A DNA stretch of 64,000 nt from Furfurilactobacillus milii (GCF_021654115.1 NZ_JAIWJF010000002.1:124001-188000), one strand, 5' to 3'. Positions 25,547-35,188 are shown, numbered from the stretch's first letter. Made by a program: numbers and translations. Notes: a model not told the origin generated them from the letters alone.

Positions 25547-27034
25547 TTGGCCAAGAACAAAATTCGGGTGCGTTACGCACCGTCACCAACTGGACATTTG
25601 CACATTGGTAATGCCCGTACCGCGCTATTTAACTATTTATTTGCACGGCACAATAAAGGAACGTTTGTGATTCGGATTGAAGATACGGATACCAAACGGA
25701 ACGTGGCTGACGGTGAAAAAAGTCAGTTGGACAATCTAAAATGGTTGGGAATTGACTGGGATGAAGGTCCCGACAAGCCCGGGGATTTCGGTCCATATCG
25801 TCAATCCGAGCGGAAGGATATCTATGTTAAGCTGATTCAAGATTTATTGGATCGTGGCTTGGCCTACAAGTCTTACCGAACGGAAGCTGAACTAACTGCT
25901 GACCGTGAAAAACAAAAGGCTAACAAAGAAGCACCTCACTATGTTTACGAATATGAAGGCATGAGTGATGATGAAATTAAGGCTGCTCAAGCAAAAGCTG
26001 AAGCGGCTGGCTTGGAACCTGTTGTTCGTTTCCGTGTGCCTAAGAACCGCGAATACGGTTGGGATGATATCGTTAAGGGCAAGATTTCGATTAATTCAGA
26101 TACCATCGGTGGCGACTGGGTCATTCAAAAACGTGATGGCATGCCAACCTACAACTTTGCTGTTGTTGTCGACGACCACATGATGGAAATCAGTCACGTC
26201 TTGCGTGGGGATGACCACATCGCCAATACACCTAAACAATTGATGATTTACGAAGCCTTTGGCTGGGAAGCACCAATTTTTGGTCACATGACTTTGATTA
26301 TCAACACTGAAACAGGTAAGAAACTGTCCAAACGTGATGAAACGGTGCTTCAATTTATTGAACAATACCGTGAACTTGGCTACTTACCAGATGCCATGTT
26401 AAACTTCATCACCTTATTGGGATGGTCACCAGTTGGTGAAGATGAAATCTTCTCTCGTCAGGATCTGATTAAGATGTTTGACGAAAAACGGTTGTCTAAG
26501 TCACCAGCCAAATTTGATGGTAAGAAATTGGAATGGATTAACAACCAGTACGTGAAGGCAGCGCCAGAAGACGAGATCTTCGACAGCAGCTTGAAAGAAC
26601 TGATCAACGCTGGTTTAGTTGAAAAGGATCCTAACCAATTACATTTGGAATGGGTTCGTAAGCTGGTTAGCCTGTACAAACAACAAATGTCATACACTGC
26701 TCAAATTGTTGAAATGAGTAAAGACGTGTTCTTCCAAGCACCAGCTCAAATTAATGATGAGGCTAAAGCTGAATTGGCCGTCGAAACGGCGAAGACAGTG
26801 TTGACAGAATTTGTTAACCGAGCAGAAAAATTGCCAGTCTTTGATGCTTACCAAATTCAAAAGACGATTAAGTCAATTCAAAAAGACACTAAAATTCGTG
26901 GGCGTGCACTTTACATGCCACTTCGAATTGCCGCTACGCATGAAATGCACGGACCACAATTACCTGAATCAATGGAATTGTTGGGCCGCAAAGCAACGTT
27001 ACGGAATATTCAAGCCACAATCGAAACACTTTAA
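25547..27034 (+). CDS. gltX: Glutamyl-tRNA synthetase
   Basis: A 495-residue class I synthetase charging tRNA-Glu (and, in lactobacilli, tRNA-Gln for later amidation). It has the HIGH signature in [22 protein letters not shown] (about 6-27) and the KMSKS equivalent KLSKRDE (about 258). The C-terminal helical anticodon-binding domain is complete. The start is TTG 25547, giving [14 protein letters not shown], after AAAGAGG. It ends at its own terminator before a family A element pair; cysS follows 620 bp downstream. Confidence 0.97.
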   Translation: MAKNKIRVRYAPSPTGHLHIGNARTALFNYLFARHNKGTFVIRIEDTDTKRNVADGEKSQLDNLKWLGIDWDEGPDKPGDFGPYRQSERKDIYVKLIQDLLDRGLAYKSYRTEAELTADREKQKANKEAPHYVYEYEGMSDDEIKAAQAKAEAAGLEPVVRFRVPKNREYGWDDIVKGKISINSDTIGGDWVIQKRDGMPTYNFAVVVDDHMMEISHVLRGDDHIANTPKQLMIYEAFGWEAPIFGHMTLIINTETGKKLSKRDETVLQFIEQYRELGYLPDAMLNFITLLGWSPVGEDEIFSRQDLIKMFDEKRLSKSPAKFDGKKLEWINNQYVKAAPEDEIFDSSLKELINAGLVEKDPNQLHLEWVRKLVSLYKQQMSYTAQIVEMSKDVFFQAPAQINDEAKAELAVETAKTVLTEFVNRAEKLPVFDAYQIQKTIKSIQKDTKIRGRALYMPLRIAATHEMHGPQLPESMELLGRKATLRNIQATIETL

Positions 27035-27038
27035 TTCA

Positions 27039-27090
27039 CCACTCATATGTCATCATGCGTGCAGTTTGCCGTATGGTGGCATTTTTTTGT
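27039..27090 (+). terminator. Terminator of gltX
   Basis: CCACtCATA pairs with TATGGTGG (27072-27079) across a loop, followed by CATTTTTTTG. It separates gltX from the structured pair that begins 13 bp later. Confidence 0.7.
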
Positions 27091-27102
27091 TTTCCTTCGC
27101 CT

Positions 27103-27286
27103 ACGGTTGTCAACAGTGGAACGCCGCCGTGGGACCGGTTCGAGCCGGAAGTACACCGTCTTTCACCTCGCCGTCAAGACTCGTGGAACCCCGAGTCTTG
27201 ACGTCAGTCCGTGCTGTAAATTCGAGAAAAGCGTTCGAATTAACACCACCTTCACGGCTTGGTTCCACTGTTGACGCCCTCCAGCT
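27103..27286 (-). repeat. Family A structured element, left copy of pair 2
   Basis: This 184-nt minus-strand element has the same length and boundaries as 363-546. P1 pairs GTCAACAGTGGAAC with GTTCCACTGTTGAC (plus 27109-27122 and 27262-27275), a perfect 14 bp. P1b pairs GCCGTG with CACGGC. P2 has the T·T mismatch plus one G·G. P3 pairs CGTCAAGACTCG with CGAGTCTTGACG, a completely different sequence from the first copy in the same helix. CGAGGTGAAAGAC and GAACCGGTCC are unchanged. It starts 13 bp after the gltX terminator. Confidence 0.85.
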
Positions 27287-27360
27287 AAGATTCATAGTTA
27301 CTGCCAGAATACGGTGTTTCTTGGCTGATTTGCATAGTTTTGAAATGAATACTGTTATAT

Positions 27361-27545
27361 GAGTGAAGGTGACTGGAGACATAGTTCCGTGTCGACACCA
27401 CTTAATGGCATGGGGTTGGCCATTTAGTGGTGTGGGACGAGTTATGAGATGTGGTTTTCAGCTCATAATCGAGGGTAAAAACCGCGTTTTGTGCGGGTTG
27501 AACCCGGTCCACACGGGACGGCGTCTCCAGTCAGCGGAACGGACA
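27361..27545 (+). repeat. Family A structured element, right copy of pair 2
   Basis: The plus-strand partner lies head to head with 27103-27286 across a 74-bp spacer. P1 pairs TGACTGGAGAC (27370-27380) with GTCTCCAGTCA (27523-27533). P1b pairs CCGTGT with ACACGG. P2 pairs ACACCACTTAATGGC with GCCATTTAGTGGTGT, 14 of 15 with the T·T mismatch. P3 is TTATGAG/CTCATAA and P4 is CCGC/GCGG. It ends about 110 bp before the cysS start. No T-box features (specifier stem with AGGGTGG...) are present, so it is not a cysS T-box. Confidence 0.85.
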
Positions 27546-27654
27546 GATTAACCGCTGACCACATCTGTATCCGGTGAATTACCGTAATCGCGTTAATAGC
27601 CTAAAATATGGTAAAATCACTATAACTTAATCTTTCGAGAAGGGGAGCGTTACC

Positions 27655-29070
27655 GTGATTCAGATTTTTAATACACTTACGCGGCAAAAAGAAGACTTTA
27701 TTCCGTTGCATAAAGGTCAGGTCAATATGTACGTCTGTGGCCCAACCGTGTATAACTACATTCACATCGGTAATGCACGCTCGGTTGTAGCGTTTGATAC
27801 CATTCGGCGATATTTTGAATACAAGGGTTACCAAGTGAAATATGTCTCGAACTTCACGGATGTGGACGATAAGATGATTAATGAAGCGGCCAAAGAAGGC
27901 ATTACCGTGCCAGAATTGGGCAATCGTTTCATCAATGCTTATTTTGAGGACACAAAGCCGTTGAACGTTGAGCGGGCAACGGTTAATCCACGGGCGACAG
28001 AAAATATTTCAGACATTGTTGATTTTGTCGCAGATCTGGTCGACAAGGGGTTTGCTTACGAGTCTGCTGGCGATGTGTACTATCGAGCACGTAAGTTTCC
28101 TAATTACACCCAACTCGTTCATGAATCGTTAGATGATTTGGAGAATGGCGCGAGTGACCGTGTTGACGACGGTGATAATGCGAAAAAAGAAGATCCAATT
28201 GATTTTGCATTATGGAAAGCAGCTAAGCCGGGCGAAATTTCATGGCAGTCACCATGGGGCATGGGCCGGCCAGGCTGGCATATTGAGTGTTCAGTAATGT
28301 CGACCAAGTATTTAGGCGATACATTCGATATTCATGGTGGTGGTCAAGATTTGATTTTTCCGCATCACACCAATGAAATTGCTCAAAGCGAAGCACACAC
28401 TGGGAAAAAGTTTGCCCGCTACTGGATGCACAATGGATTTGTGACTGTTGGTGATGAAAACGAAAAAATGAGTAAGTCACTTGGCAACTTTGTAACCTTA
28501 CATGAAATGAATCAACGTGAAGATCCACAGGCTGTGCGGTTCTTTATGGCGACAACTCAGTATCGGCGACCAATCCAATACACCAGCGGTAACTTACAAG
28601 ATGCCAAGAATAACTTGGCTCGTTTGCAAACGACATTTAATAATTTAAATTATCGAATGAGCGATGCCAAAGGTGGTCAAGATGAAGCGATCGAGGCACA
28701 AGCTAAAAAACAGCAAGTTGCTTTTGAAACCGCAATGGACGACGATTTTAACGTTCAAAACGGAATCGCGGCCGTGTATGAATTAGCCAAGTTAATCAAC
28801 GTTTATCTTAATGAGAGTACTGTTGCCAAAAAGACACTCGTTAACCTTAAAACGTTATTGTCGACGCTACTATCAGTGTTCGGGATTGAACTTACGGATG
28901 AAGATACTGCCGACGAGGAAATTCAGGCATTAATTGACGAGCGTTTGGCCGCACGAAAAAATAAGGACTTCCAGCGTAGTGATGAGATCCGTGATGAACT
29001 AAAAGCACGCGGCATAATTCTTGAGGATACTCCCCAAGGAACACGTTGGCGGAAGGAAACAAATGACTGA
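27655..29070 (+). CDS. cysS: Cysteinyl-tRNA synthetase
   Basis: A 471-residue class I synthetase. The zinc/HIGH region reads [18 protein letters not shown] (about 26-43), the zinc-ligand region ECSVMS and [21 protein letters not shown] follow, and KMSKS appears as KMSKSLGN (about 269-276). The start is GTG 27655, with AAGGGGAG upstream. A weak -10 (TAAAAT or TATAAC) lies about 30-45 bp before. It overlaps mrnC by eight bases (ATGACTGA), so cysS-mrnC-rlmB form one operon. Confidence 0.97.
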   Translation: MIQIFNTLTRQKEDFIPLHKGQVNMYVCGPTVYNYIHIGNARSVVAFDTIRRYFEYKGYQVKYVSNFTDVDDKMINEAAKEGITVPELGNRFINAYFEDTKPLNVERATVNPRATENISDIVDFVADLVDKGFAYESAGDVYYRARKFPNYTQLVHESLDDLENGASDRVDDGDNAKKEDPIDFALWKAAKPGEISWQSPWGMGRPGWHIECSVMSTKYLGDTFDIHGGGQDLIFPHHTNEIAQSEAHTGKKFARYWMHNGFVTVGDENEKMSKSLGNFVTLHEMNQREDPQAVRFFMATTQYRRPIQYTSGNLQDAKNNLARLQTTFNNLNYRMSDAKGGQDEAIEAQAKKQQVAFETAMDDDFNVQNGIAAVYELAKLINVYLNESTVAKKTLVNLKTLLSTLLSVFGIELTDEDTADEEIQALIDERLAARKNKDFQRSDEIRDELKARGIILEDTPQGTRWRKETND

Positions 29071-29473
29071 AGTAGTTAATTATCGAGAATTAAATGGAAT
29101 GACATTAGCTTATTTAGGTGATGCGGTGTATGAAGTATACATTCGTCAACACTTAATTGAGCAAGGTTACACGGTGCCGACAAAGTTGCATCATCATGCG
29201 ACGCACTTTGTTTCGGCCAAGGCACAAGCTGCATTGATCAAATTGATGCAAACGGATGAGATACTAACGGAAGAGGAAACGACAATGTTTAAGCATGGTC
29301 GTAACGCGACCACTCATCACAGTGCAAAGAATACTAATATTGTGACGTATCGAATTTCGACTGGTTTTGAAGCTATCTTTGGCTATCTTAAGCTCACTGC
29401 TCAGCAGGAACGCACGGATTGGTTAGCTCAGTGGTGCATTGATCAAGTTGAGTCGGGAAGAACGGAAGGATAG
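29063..29473 (+). CDS. mrnC: Mini-ribonuclease III
   Basis: A 136-residue RNase III-like nuclease lacking the double-stranded-RNA-binding domain; it matures 23S rRNA ends. The signature [17 protein letters not shown] (about 14-30) carries the catalytic acidic residues, and [12 protein letters not shown] lies at about 80-91. The start codon overlaps the cysS stop, with GGAAGGAAAC as ribosome site. The next gene, rlmB, also acts on 23S rRNA. Confidence 0.95.
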   Translation: MTEVVNYRELNGMTLAYLGDAVYEVYIRQHLIEQGYTVPTKLHHHATHFVSAKAQAALIKLMQTDEILTEEETTMFKHGRNATTHHSAKNTNIVTYRISTGFEAIFGYLKLTAQQERTDWLAQWCIDQVESGRTEG

Positions 29474-29477
29474 GAAT

Positions 29478-30353
29478 ATGGCAGAAAAACAGCAACGAAA
29501 CGGTCAACACAATGATCGGTTTAACGATCACAAGTCGCGTCCTCAACGCCGCAAAAATAACGAACGTAAAGAACGTGACGTTAAGGTGACACAAAAGTCG
29601 GATCAAAATGATGAGTCGTCGACGGACTTTATTATTGGCCGACACCCAGTCGAGGCAGCCTTGGCTTCAGACCAACAAATTAATAAAGTCTTTATTCAAG
29701 AGGGGTTGCGTGCAGATGCAATTCGCAATATTGAATCGTTAGCGACAGGGCGACATCTTGTGATGAGTACCGTTCCAAAGAAGAAACTCGACTTTATGAC
29801 AAATGGTCAAAATCATCAGGGGGTTGTCCTTACCATTCCGCCGTTTGCCTACGCCAGCGTTGATGATCTGTTTGCTAAAGCCGAGCAAGCTCAGGAAGCA
29901 CCTTTTTTCTTGATTTTGGATTCTATTGAAGACCCACATAACTTGGGTTCAATTTTACGGACTGCAGATGCAGCAGGTGTCCATGGTGTTATTATTCCTA
30001 AACGTCGTGCCGTCGGGCTAACATCTGTTGTGGCGAAAACGTCTACAGGTGCCATTGAACATGTGCCGGTTGCACGGGTGACAAATCTAGTTGCGACTGT
30101 TAAAGAGTTGAAAGACCGTGGTCTATGGATTTTTGGCACCGATATGAAGGGCAAGGACTTCCGTCAATGGAATGCGACCGGTCCAACCGCTTTAGTTATT
30201 GGTAACGAAGGCAAGGGAATTTCGGCGCTATTGAAGAAGACAGTTGACGAGATGCTGACCATTCCAATGGTCGGTCATGTGCAAAGTCTGAATGCTTCGG
30301 TAGCAGCTTCTTTACTGATATATGCGGGATTCAACTCTCGTCACCCGCTATAA
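29478..30353 (+). CDS. rlmB: 23S rRNA (guanosine-2'-O)-methyltransferase RlmB (TrmH family)
   Basis: A 291-residue SPOUT methyltransferase. After a Lys/Arg/Gln-rich N-terminal extension of about 50 residues comes the substrate-binding domain (FIIGRHPVEAAL at about 50), then the knotted catalytic domain with NLGSILRTADAAGVHGVI (about 155-172), IGNEGKGIS and SLNASVAASLLIY. Family enzymes methylate G2251 of 23S rRNA. GGAAGGATAGG precedes ATG 29478, four bases after the mrnC stop. A terminator follows. Confidence 0.94.
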   Translation: MAEKQQRNGQHNDRFNDHKSRPQRRKNNERKERDVKVTQKSDQNDESSTDFIIGRHPVEAALASDQQINKVFIQEGLRADAIRNIESLATGRHLVMSTVPKKKLDFMTNGQNHQGVVLTIPPFAYASVDDLFAKAEQAQEAPFFLILDSIEDPHNLGSILRTADAAGVHGVIIPKRRAVGLTSVVAKTSTGAIEHVPVARVTNLVATVKELKDRGLWIFGTDMKGKDFRQWNATGPTALVIGNEGKGISALLKKTVDEMLTIPMVGHVQSLNASVAASLLIYAGFNSRHPL

Positions 30354-30401
30354 ACTCGATTATTTCGAAAAATAATTTTTATAATCGCATTTTTTTTAGA
30401 C

Positions 30402-30431
30402 AAAAGAGCCGTTTAAATCGGCTCTTTTTTC
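30402..30431 (+). terminator. Terminator of the cysS-mrnC-rlmB operon
   Basis: AAAAGAGCCG-tttaaat-CGGCTCTTTT followed by TT. Confidence 0.9.
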
Positions 30432-30697
30432 GTACCTTCATTACTACCGAACAATTTATTAAATTCTGTGGTTTAGTTTGGCATAATAATCGCTTACATT
30501 CGCTGCTTGTGTTGGTAAATTTTTAAAAAGAGCCATTTATTTATGGTCAAACAAATGAATATCATAATAATTGACAACAAAGTGACCTTTTTCGAACGTT
30601 CGTTTGGTTGCTGATTGGCTACTATGGCCTTAAGGTAGCTCTGCTAAGCAAAATGGTCTGGACCATTATGTAACCAAGCAGGAAAGTGGGGGTCATA
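30432..30697 (+). promoter_or_regulatory. Upstream region of the SigH-like gene with a dyad
   Basis: No gene is seen in this AT-rich 266 bp. Two dyads stand out: the perfect palindrome CGAACGTTCG (30594-30603) and AATGGTC-TG-GACCATT (30652-30667), which ends 30 bp before the start codon and is too tight to be a hairpin. TTGACA occurs near 30570 but no matching -10 follows at the right distance. Confidence 0.45.
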
Positions 30698-31294
30698 ATG
30701 AATTATTGGAGTCGTGAGGAAGAAGATGTTGTCATTACAGCGGCAATTGCGGGTGATGAACTGGCGTTTGACAGTCTTTTTCAACGTTATTTGCCCTTGG
30801 TTAACAAATGGTTTCGCGAGTTAAACTTCAAGGGTCGCTTGTTAGAACGTGATGATTGGCATCAAGAATGTCGGATGGTGTTAATGACTACACTAAAACG
30901 GTATCGTGGCCGGACTGTTGGTGAGTTTGCAACGTACTACCGACTGAATGTGCGCAACCGCGGCTTCGATTTGCGTCGTCGGCAACAGGCACAGAAACGA
31001 CTTCACGAGGAAGTTAGTGAGTCAATAGAGGCCCAATCGGCAGATAGTCATGTTTGCAACTTGTCTAGCATTGAGCCGGATGGACTGACTCGCTTGGAAT
31101 TGCAAGATCGGCTCGTTTATCTATGCGATCAGTTCTCAGAATTCGAGCAACAGGTTTGGTGGGGGTTAAGTATCGGGCTGACAATCGAGCACATCGCAGT
31201 TCACTTTCAGTGTTCATACACAAAGGTGCGCAATGCGGCCAATCGATGTCACGGAAAGGCGGTGACAGTGCTGTTAGCCAGTGGCGGCAATTGA
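30698..31294 (+). CDS. sigH: Sigma-70 family factor, SigH/ComX-like
   Basis: A 198-residue RNA polymerase sigma factor with region 2 (AFDSLFQRYLPLVNKWFRELNF... DDWHQECRMVLMTTLKRYRG, about 22-75) and a C-terminal region-4 helix-turn-helix (LGLTIEHIAVHFQCSYTKVRNAANR, about 165-190). Its place between rlmB and rpmG-secE-nusG is that of sigH in Firmicutes and of the competence factor of lactobacilli. ATG 30698 follows GTGGGGGTC. Whether it drives competence genes here is an inference from synteny. Confidence 0.85.
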   Translation: MNYWSREEEDVVITAAIAGDELAFDSLFQRYLPLVNKWFRELNFKGRLLERDDWHQECRMVLMTTLKRYRGRTVGEFATYYRLNVRNRGFDLRRRQQAQKRLHEEVSESIEAQSADSHVCNLSSIEPDGLTRLELQDRLVYLCDQFSEFEQQVWWGLSIGLTIEHIAVHFQCSYTKVRNAANRCHGKAVTVLLASGGN

Positions 31295-31421
31295 CACGTT
31301 GGGGCGGACGTGATAATCTGTTAGCTGTTCATTGGCTCACGTAATCGTTGAAACATTGATGATAAAAAGTGGTCAATAGTCGTGAAATCGTAGTTGTTAA
31401 GAAATTTCGGAGGTGCCAGTA

Positions 31422-31571
31422 ATGGCCACAAAAAAAGTCGCACTGGCATGTTCAGTATGCGGATCACGTAACTATACCATCACAGCAAACCCTAGTCGGA
31501 CAAAACGACTAGAGGTAAACAAGTTTTGTAAACACTGTGGACAATACACACTGCACCAAGAAACAAAATAA
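31422..31571 (+). CDS. rpmG: 50S ribosomal protein L33
   Basis: A 49-residue protein beginning [20 protein letters not shown], with CSVC and CKHC zinc pairs, the zinc-binding version of L33. CGGAGGTG precedes ATG 31422. It sits 13 bp ahead of secE in the conserved rpmG-secE-nusG order. Confidence 0.95.
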   Translation: MATKKVALACSVCGSRNYTITANPSRTKRLEVNKFCKHCGQYTLHQETK

Positions 31572-31584
31572 GGAGGCATGAATC

Positions 31585-31761
31585 ATGCATTTGTGGCGTT
31601 TTTTAAAGAGCGTATTTGCTGAGTTGAAAATTGTTCGCTGGCCAACAGCTCGCGAAAATCGGCGAGATTCATCTATTGTTATTTCTGTTTCGGTGGCGTT
31701 TGCGTTATTTTTTGCACTTATTGACTGGGGCGTACAGGCCCTGATTACTTGGTTAGCCTAG
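31585..31761 (+). CDS. secE: Preprotein translocase subunit SecE
   Basis: A 58-residue single-span membrane protein of the SecYEG channel. The amphipathic helix FLKSVFAELKIVRWPTARE, with the conserved KxVxWP region, is followed by one membrane helix (about 30-56). AAGGAGGC precedes ATG 31585. Confidence 0.95.
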   Translation: MHLWRFLKSVFAELKIVRWPTARENRRDSSIVISVSVAFALFFALIDWGVQALITWLA

Positions 31762-31840
31762 TGCGAACGTTTGTAGCTGCTGGCAGCACAATGATTGACA
31801 GTAGCAAGACAGTAAAATCTTTGTTATAATACATTTAATC

Positions 31841-31873
31841 AAAAAACTTCGTCGGATAAGTCGAAGTTTTTTT
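31841..31873 (+). terminator. Terminator between secE and nusG
   Basis: AAAAAACTTCG-tcggataagt-CGAAGTTTTTTT. A promoter-like TATAAT (31825-31830) lies just before it, so nusG mRNA would begin by passing through this hairpin; it may act as an attenuator as well as ending secE mRNA. Confidence 0.8.
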
Positions 31874-31909
31874 ATTTTGCACTGTTTTAAAAAAATGGAG
31901 GATTTAAAA

Positions 31910-32461
31910 ATGGCTGAAACGGCTGAAAAACTTTGGTATGTGTTACACACGTATTCAGGTTATGAAAACAAGGTACGAGACAACCTTGAGTCACGTGCAC
32001 AATCAATGGGGATGTCTGATTACATCTTCCGGGTGGTTGTGCCAGAAGAAGAAACGCAACAGGTAAAGGATGGTAAGGCAAAGACGGTCATCGAAAACGA
32101 CTTTCCTGGCTACGTGCTTGTTGAAATGATCATGACTGATCAGGCTTGGTACATCGTGCGTAACACCCCGAACGTTACTGGGTTCGTGGGCTCACATGGT
32201 GGTGGTTCTAAACCAACGCCATTGTTGCCTGACGAAGTTGACTTGATTCTTCACCGTTTGGGCGAAGACAAGAAGGCTAAGGCTGACTTTGAACTCGAAG
32301 TTGGCGAATCTGTTCGTATCACTGATGGTGCTTTTTCTGACATGGTCGGTAAGGTTACTGAAGTGGATAACGAAAAGCAAAAATTAAAGGTTAATGTGAC
32401 GATGTTTGGCCGTGAAACGTCTGCTGAATTGGAATTCAATCAGGTTGAAAAGATTCAGTAA
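31910..32461 (+). CDS. nusG: Transcription termination/antitermination factor NusG
   Basis: A 183-residue RNA polymerase partner. The NGN domain (about 8-115) begins KLWYVLHTYSGYENKVRDNL; the KOW domain (about 130-180) reads GESVRITDGAFSDMVGKVTEVD. The start ATG 31910 is preceded by GGAGG; upstream in-frame ATGs at 31877 and 31895 have no ribosome site. Confidence 0.96.
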   Translation: MAETAEKLWYVLHTYSGYENKVRDNLESRAQSMGMSDYIFRVVVPEEETQQVKDGKAKTVIENDFPGYVLVEMIMTDQAWYIVRNTPNVTGFVGSHGGGSKPTPLLPDEVDLILHRLGEDKKAKADFELEVGESVRITDGAFSDMVGKVTEVDNEKQKLKVNVTMFGRETSAELEFNQVEKIQ

Positions 32462-32511
32462 GACTTGTCAGCCGTTTGTCATCATGGTAAACTACCCTAG
32501 TATGCGTTTAA

Positions 32512-32565
32512 GCATATCGTGGGAGGCGTAATTCTAACGCGCCATCAACTACCACACTCAAGGAG
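32512..32565 (+). promoter_or_regulatory. Putative L1-binding leader of rplK-rplA
   Basis: The leader contains GTGGGAGGCG and CGCGCC...ACCAC, which pair to form an asymmetric helix of the kind used by ribosomal protein L1 to repress its own operon in Firmicutes. The assignment rests on position ahead of rplK and on the GTGG/CCAC and GGCG/CGCC pairings. Confidence 0.45.
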
Positions 32566-32574
32566 GAATTAGAC

Positions 32575-33000
32575 ATGGCTAAAAAAGTGGCTAATGTTGT
32601 TAAGTTACAAATTCCTGCCGGTAAAGCAACACCTGCTCCGCCGGTTGGTCCTGCTTTAGGTCAAGCAGGGATTAACATCATGGGATTCACAAAGGACTTC
32701 AATGCCCGTACTGCTGATCAAGCAGGTTTGTTGATTCCAGTTGTCATCACTGTATATGAGGATCGTTCATTCGACTTCGTTACAAAGACCCCGCCAGCTT
32801 CTGTTCTATTGAAGAAGGCTGCTGGTGTTGAACATGGTTCTGGCGAACCTAACACGAAAAAGGTTGCTACGGTAACCAAGGATCAAGTTAAGGAAATTGC
32901 CACGACTAAGATGCAAGATCTAAACGCTGCCGACGTTGAAGCCGCAATGCGCATGGTTGAAGGTACTGCTCGGAGCATGGGCTTTACTGTAGAAGGCTAA
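32575..33000 (+). CDS. rplK: 50S ribosomal protein L11
   Basis: A 141-residue ribosomal stalk-base protein, standard length. It begins [30 protein letters not shown] with the usual Pro-rich hinge and ends with the RNA-binding domain ([12 protein letters not shown]). AAGGAGG lies eight bases before ATG 32575. rplA follows after a 146-bp structured spacer. Confidence 0.98.
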   Translation: MAKKVANVVKLQIPAGKATPAPPVGPALGQAGINIMGFTKDFNARTADQAGLLIPVVITVYEDRSFDFVTKTPPASVLLKKAAGVEHGSGEPNTKKVATVTKDQVKEIATTKMQDLNAADVEAAMRMVEGTARSMGFTVEG

Positions 33001-33146
33001 GCCTAAACAACGGACAAGTACGGATACTCAGTGAAAGCTGAATGTATCAGGTGGAAGATGTCCACGGATGCGCGTGGCTATCATATGATAGTCTGGTTTC
33101 ATCCTGTGATACATCGCCATACCACATTTGCTAGGAGGAAAACACA
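33001..33146 (+). other. Structured spacer between rplK and rplA
   Basis: TGTATCAGG (33044-33052) pairs with CCTGTGATACA (33104-33114), enclosing GTCCACG-gatg-CGCGTGG and the perfect palindrome CTATCATATGATAG (33078-33091). There is no T run, so it is not a terminator. It may be an mRNA-processing or translational control structure. Confidence 0.5.
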
Positions 33147-33836
33147 ATGGCCAAAAAGGGCAAGAAGTACCAAGATGCGCTTAAGCAAGTTGATAAAACT
33201 AAAGCTTACAGCGTAGAAGACGCGGTTGCCTTGGTAAAAGACATCGACTTTGCAAAGTTCGATGCAACGGTTGAGATTGCTTTCAAGCTTAACCTGGACA
33301 CCAAGCAAGCAGACCAACAGTTACGTGGGGCAATGGTTTTGCCTAACGGAACTGGTAAGACACAACGAGTAATTGTCTTTGCTCGTGGTGACCAAGCACA
33401 AGCTGCTAAAGATGCAGGTGCTGATGAAGTCGGTGACGACGATTTAGTTCAAAAGATCTCTGATGGCTGGTTGGACTTTGATGTTGCAATCGCAACACCA
33501 GACATGATGGCTAAAGTAGGTCGTTTGGGCCGTCAATTAGGACCTAAAGGCTTGATGCCTAACCCTAAGACGGGTACCGTAACGATGAACGTTGCGCAAG
33601 CCGTTAAGGATGCTAAGGGTGGTCAAGTTACTTACCGGACTGACCGTGACGGAAACGTTCACGTTCAAATTGGTAAGGTATCCTTTAGTGCTGACCAATT
33701 GGTCGGTAACTTTAAGGCTATCGAAGATGTTATTGTTCGTGCACGTCCTGCCGCTGTTCGTGGCACATACGTTCAACACTTATCAGTAGCTTCAACGTTT
33801 GGCCCATCAGTTGCTGTCGATTTGGCAAGCTTCTAA
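33147..33836 (+). CDS. rplA: 50S ribosomal protein L1
   Basis: A 229-residue ribosomal protein of the L1 stalk, also a translational repressor of its operon in many bacteria. Characteristic segments are [26 protein letters not shown] and [20 protein letters not shown] precedes ATG 33147. Confidence 0.98.
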   Translation: MAKKGKKYQDALKQVDKTKAYSVEDAVALVKDIDFAKFDATVEIAFKLNLDTKQADQQLRGAMVLPNGTGKTQRVIVFARGDQAQAAKDAGADEVGDDDLVQKISDGWLDFDVAIATPDMMAKVGRLGRQLGPKGLMPNPKTGTVTMNVAQAVKDAKGGQVTYRTDRDGNVHVQIGKVSFSADQLVGNFKAIEDVIVRARPAAVRGTYVQHLSVASTFGPSVAVDLASF

Positions 33837-33884
33837 ATCAAACATTGACGAAGCACCACTGCTTTGCTATAGTGTTTAAGTAAA

Positions 33885-34010
33885 TTAATTTTACCTAAGA
33901 CTCAGGTGACAGTTGTTAACTCAACTATCTTAATATCCTGCCGAGGCAAAGCAATTCGTGATGAATGACTTTGAACCCGTTGTCTTAGGACAACGGGATT
34001 TTTTTAGGTA
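33885..34010 (+). ncRNA. L10 leader RNA with attenuator
   Basis: The region before rplJ has the expected location of the L10 autoregulatory leader in Firmicutes and ends in a terminator hairpin, CCCGTTGTC-ttag-GACAACGGG plus seven T (33976-34006), just before the rplJ ribosome site. A kinked stem is plausible from CTCAGGTGACAG...CCTGCCGAGGC. L10-L12 binding would favour termination. Confidence 0.75.
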
Positions 34011-34036
34011 AAAAATCAATCATGGAGGTGTAAAAC

Positions 34037-34546
34037 GTGAGTAAAGAAACGATTGCAGCAAAAGCTGTTGTAGTTGATGACGTCGCTAAGAAGTTATCTG
34101 CTGCCAAATCAGTTGTTGTTGTTGACTACCGTGGTTTAACGGTTGAAGAAGTTACGGATTTGCGTAAGCAATTACGTGACTCAGACGTTGCCATGGAAGT
34201 TATCAAAAACAAAATTCTAGTTCGCGCTGCTGAAAAAGCCGGTATTGATGGCCTTGACGATACATTCGTTGGACCTACTGCCGTGGCTTTCGGTAATGGT
34301 GATGATTCAATCGCCCCAGCACGGATCTTGGCCAAGTTTGCCAAGGATCATGATGTCCTTGAAATCAAGGGTGGCATGATGGAAGGTAAGGTTGCTTCTG
34401 TTGATGAAATCAACACTTATGCAACGTTACCAAGTCGCGAAGACTTGCTTTCAATGCTTGCTTCCGAATTGCAATCACCAATTCGCAGCTTTGCATTTGC
34501 TGTTAAGCAAGTTGCTGACAACAAGGATGACGAACCTGCTGCTTAA
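34037..34546 (+). CDS. rplJ: 50S ribosomal protein L10
   Basis: A 169-residue protein that anchors L7/L12 dimers to the ribosome. Typical parts are [21 protein letters not shown] (about 27-47) and the C-terminal helix that binds L12. GTG 34037 is preceded by GGAGGTG. Followed by rplL in the same operon. Confidence 0.98.
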   Translation: MSKETIAAKAVVVDDVAKKLSAAKSVVVVDYRGLTVEEVTDLRKQLRDSDVAMEVIKNKILVRAAEKAGIDGLDDTFVGPTAVAFGNGDDSIAPARILAKFAKDHDVLEIKGGMMEGKVASVDEINTYATLPSREDLLSMLASELQSPIRSFAFAVKQVADNKDDEPAA

Positions 34547-34652
34547 TGTCGACGATGCACTGTTTGGTGCGTTTGATACATTAGATGTAGCTTAACTCGT
34601 AAAACTAATTCGCTGGAATACCAGCAAAACCAATATTTGGAGGAAAACAATC

Positions 34653-35018
34653 ATGGCTTTAGATACTCAAAGCATTGTTGATCAATTAAAAGACGCAACC
34701 ATCGTTGAATTAAACGACTTGGTTAAAGCAATCGAAGACGAATTCGGTGTTAGTGCAGCTGCTCCAGTTGCTGCTGCCGGTGCTGCTGGTGGTGACGCCG
34801 CAGCCAAGACTGAATTTGATGTTGAATTGACCTCAGCTGGTCAATCAAAGATCAAGGTCATCAAGGCCGTTCGTGAAGCTACTGGCTTAGGTTTGAAGGA
34901 TGCTAAGGACTTAGTTGACGCAGCTCCTAAGAACGTCAAGGAAGGCTTGTCAGAAGACGACGCCAACGACTTGAAGGCTAAGCTTGAAGATGCCGGTGCA
35001 TCAGTTACTGTTAAGTAA
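34653..35018 (+). CDS. rplL: 50S ribosomal protein L7/L12
   Basis: A 121-residue stalk protein with the N-terminal dimerisation helices, an Ala/Gly hinge (about 37-50) and the conserved C-terminal factor-binding domain ([24 protein letters not shown]). GGAGG precedes ATG 34653. A strong terminator follows. Confidence 0.98.
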   Translation: MALDTQSIVDQLKDATIVELNDLVKAIEDEFGVSAAAPVAAAGAAGGDAAAKTEFDVELTSAGQSKIKVIKAVREATGLGLKDAKDLVDAAPKNVKEGLSEDDANDLKAKLEDAGASVTVK

Positions 35019-35033
35019 TTAAATGCATTGAAT

Positions 35034-35069
35034 AAAAAGCACTGATCCCTGGGATCAGTGCTTTTTTTG
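35034..35069 (+). terminator. Terminator of rplJL
   Basis: AAAAAGCACTGATCCC-tg-GGATCAGTGCTTTTTTT. Confidence 0.93.
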
Positions 35070-35188
35070 TCTAAGGTTATGAGCGACTTTAAACGATAGC
35101 TTTTCTAAGATACAGTAGAAGATTTGAAAATACTTAAGTGTTCAATCCTTCCGCAAAATCTTTAGCATAGATGCTATCTTAGTGACTT

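Noticed and set aside
27110-27382. Overlapping ORFs on both strands between gltX and cysS
   Set aside because: They run across the inverted structured elements, lack ribosome sites and do not match the pattern of real genes in this genome.
27103-27545. T-box riboswitch for cysS
   Set aside because: The position upstream of a tRNA synthetase is right, but there is no AGGGTGG T-box sequence, no specifier loop layout, and the same element lies near coaA and groEL. A left/right inverted pair is also not a T-box arrangement.
30594-30603. LexA/DinR box upstream of the SigH-like gene
   Set aside because: CGAACGTTCG is a palindrome of the right half-sites, but the four-base spacer of a Gram-positive LexA box (CGAAC-N4-GTTCG) is missing.
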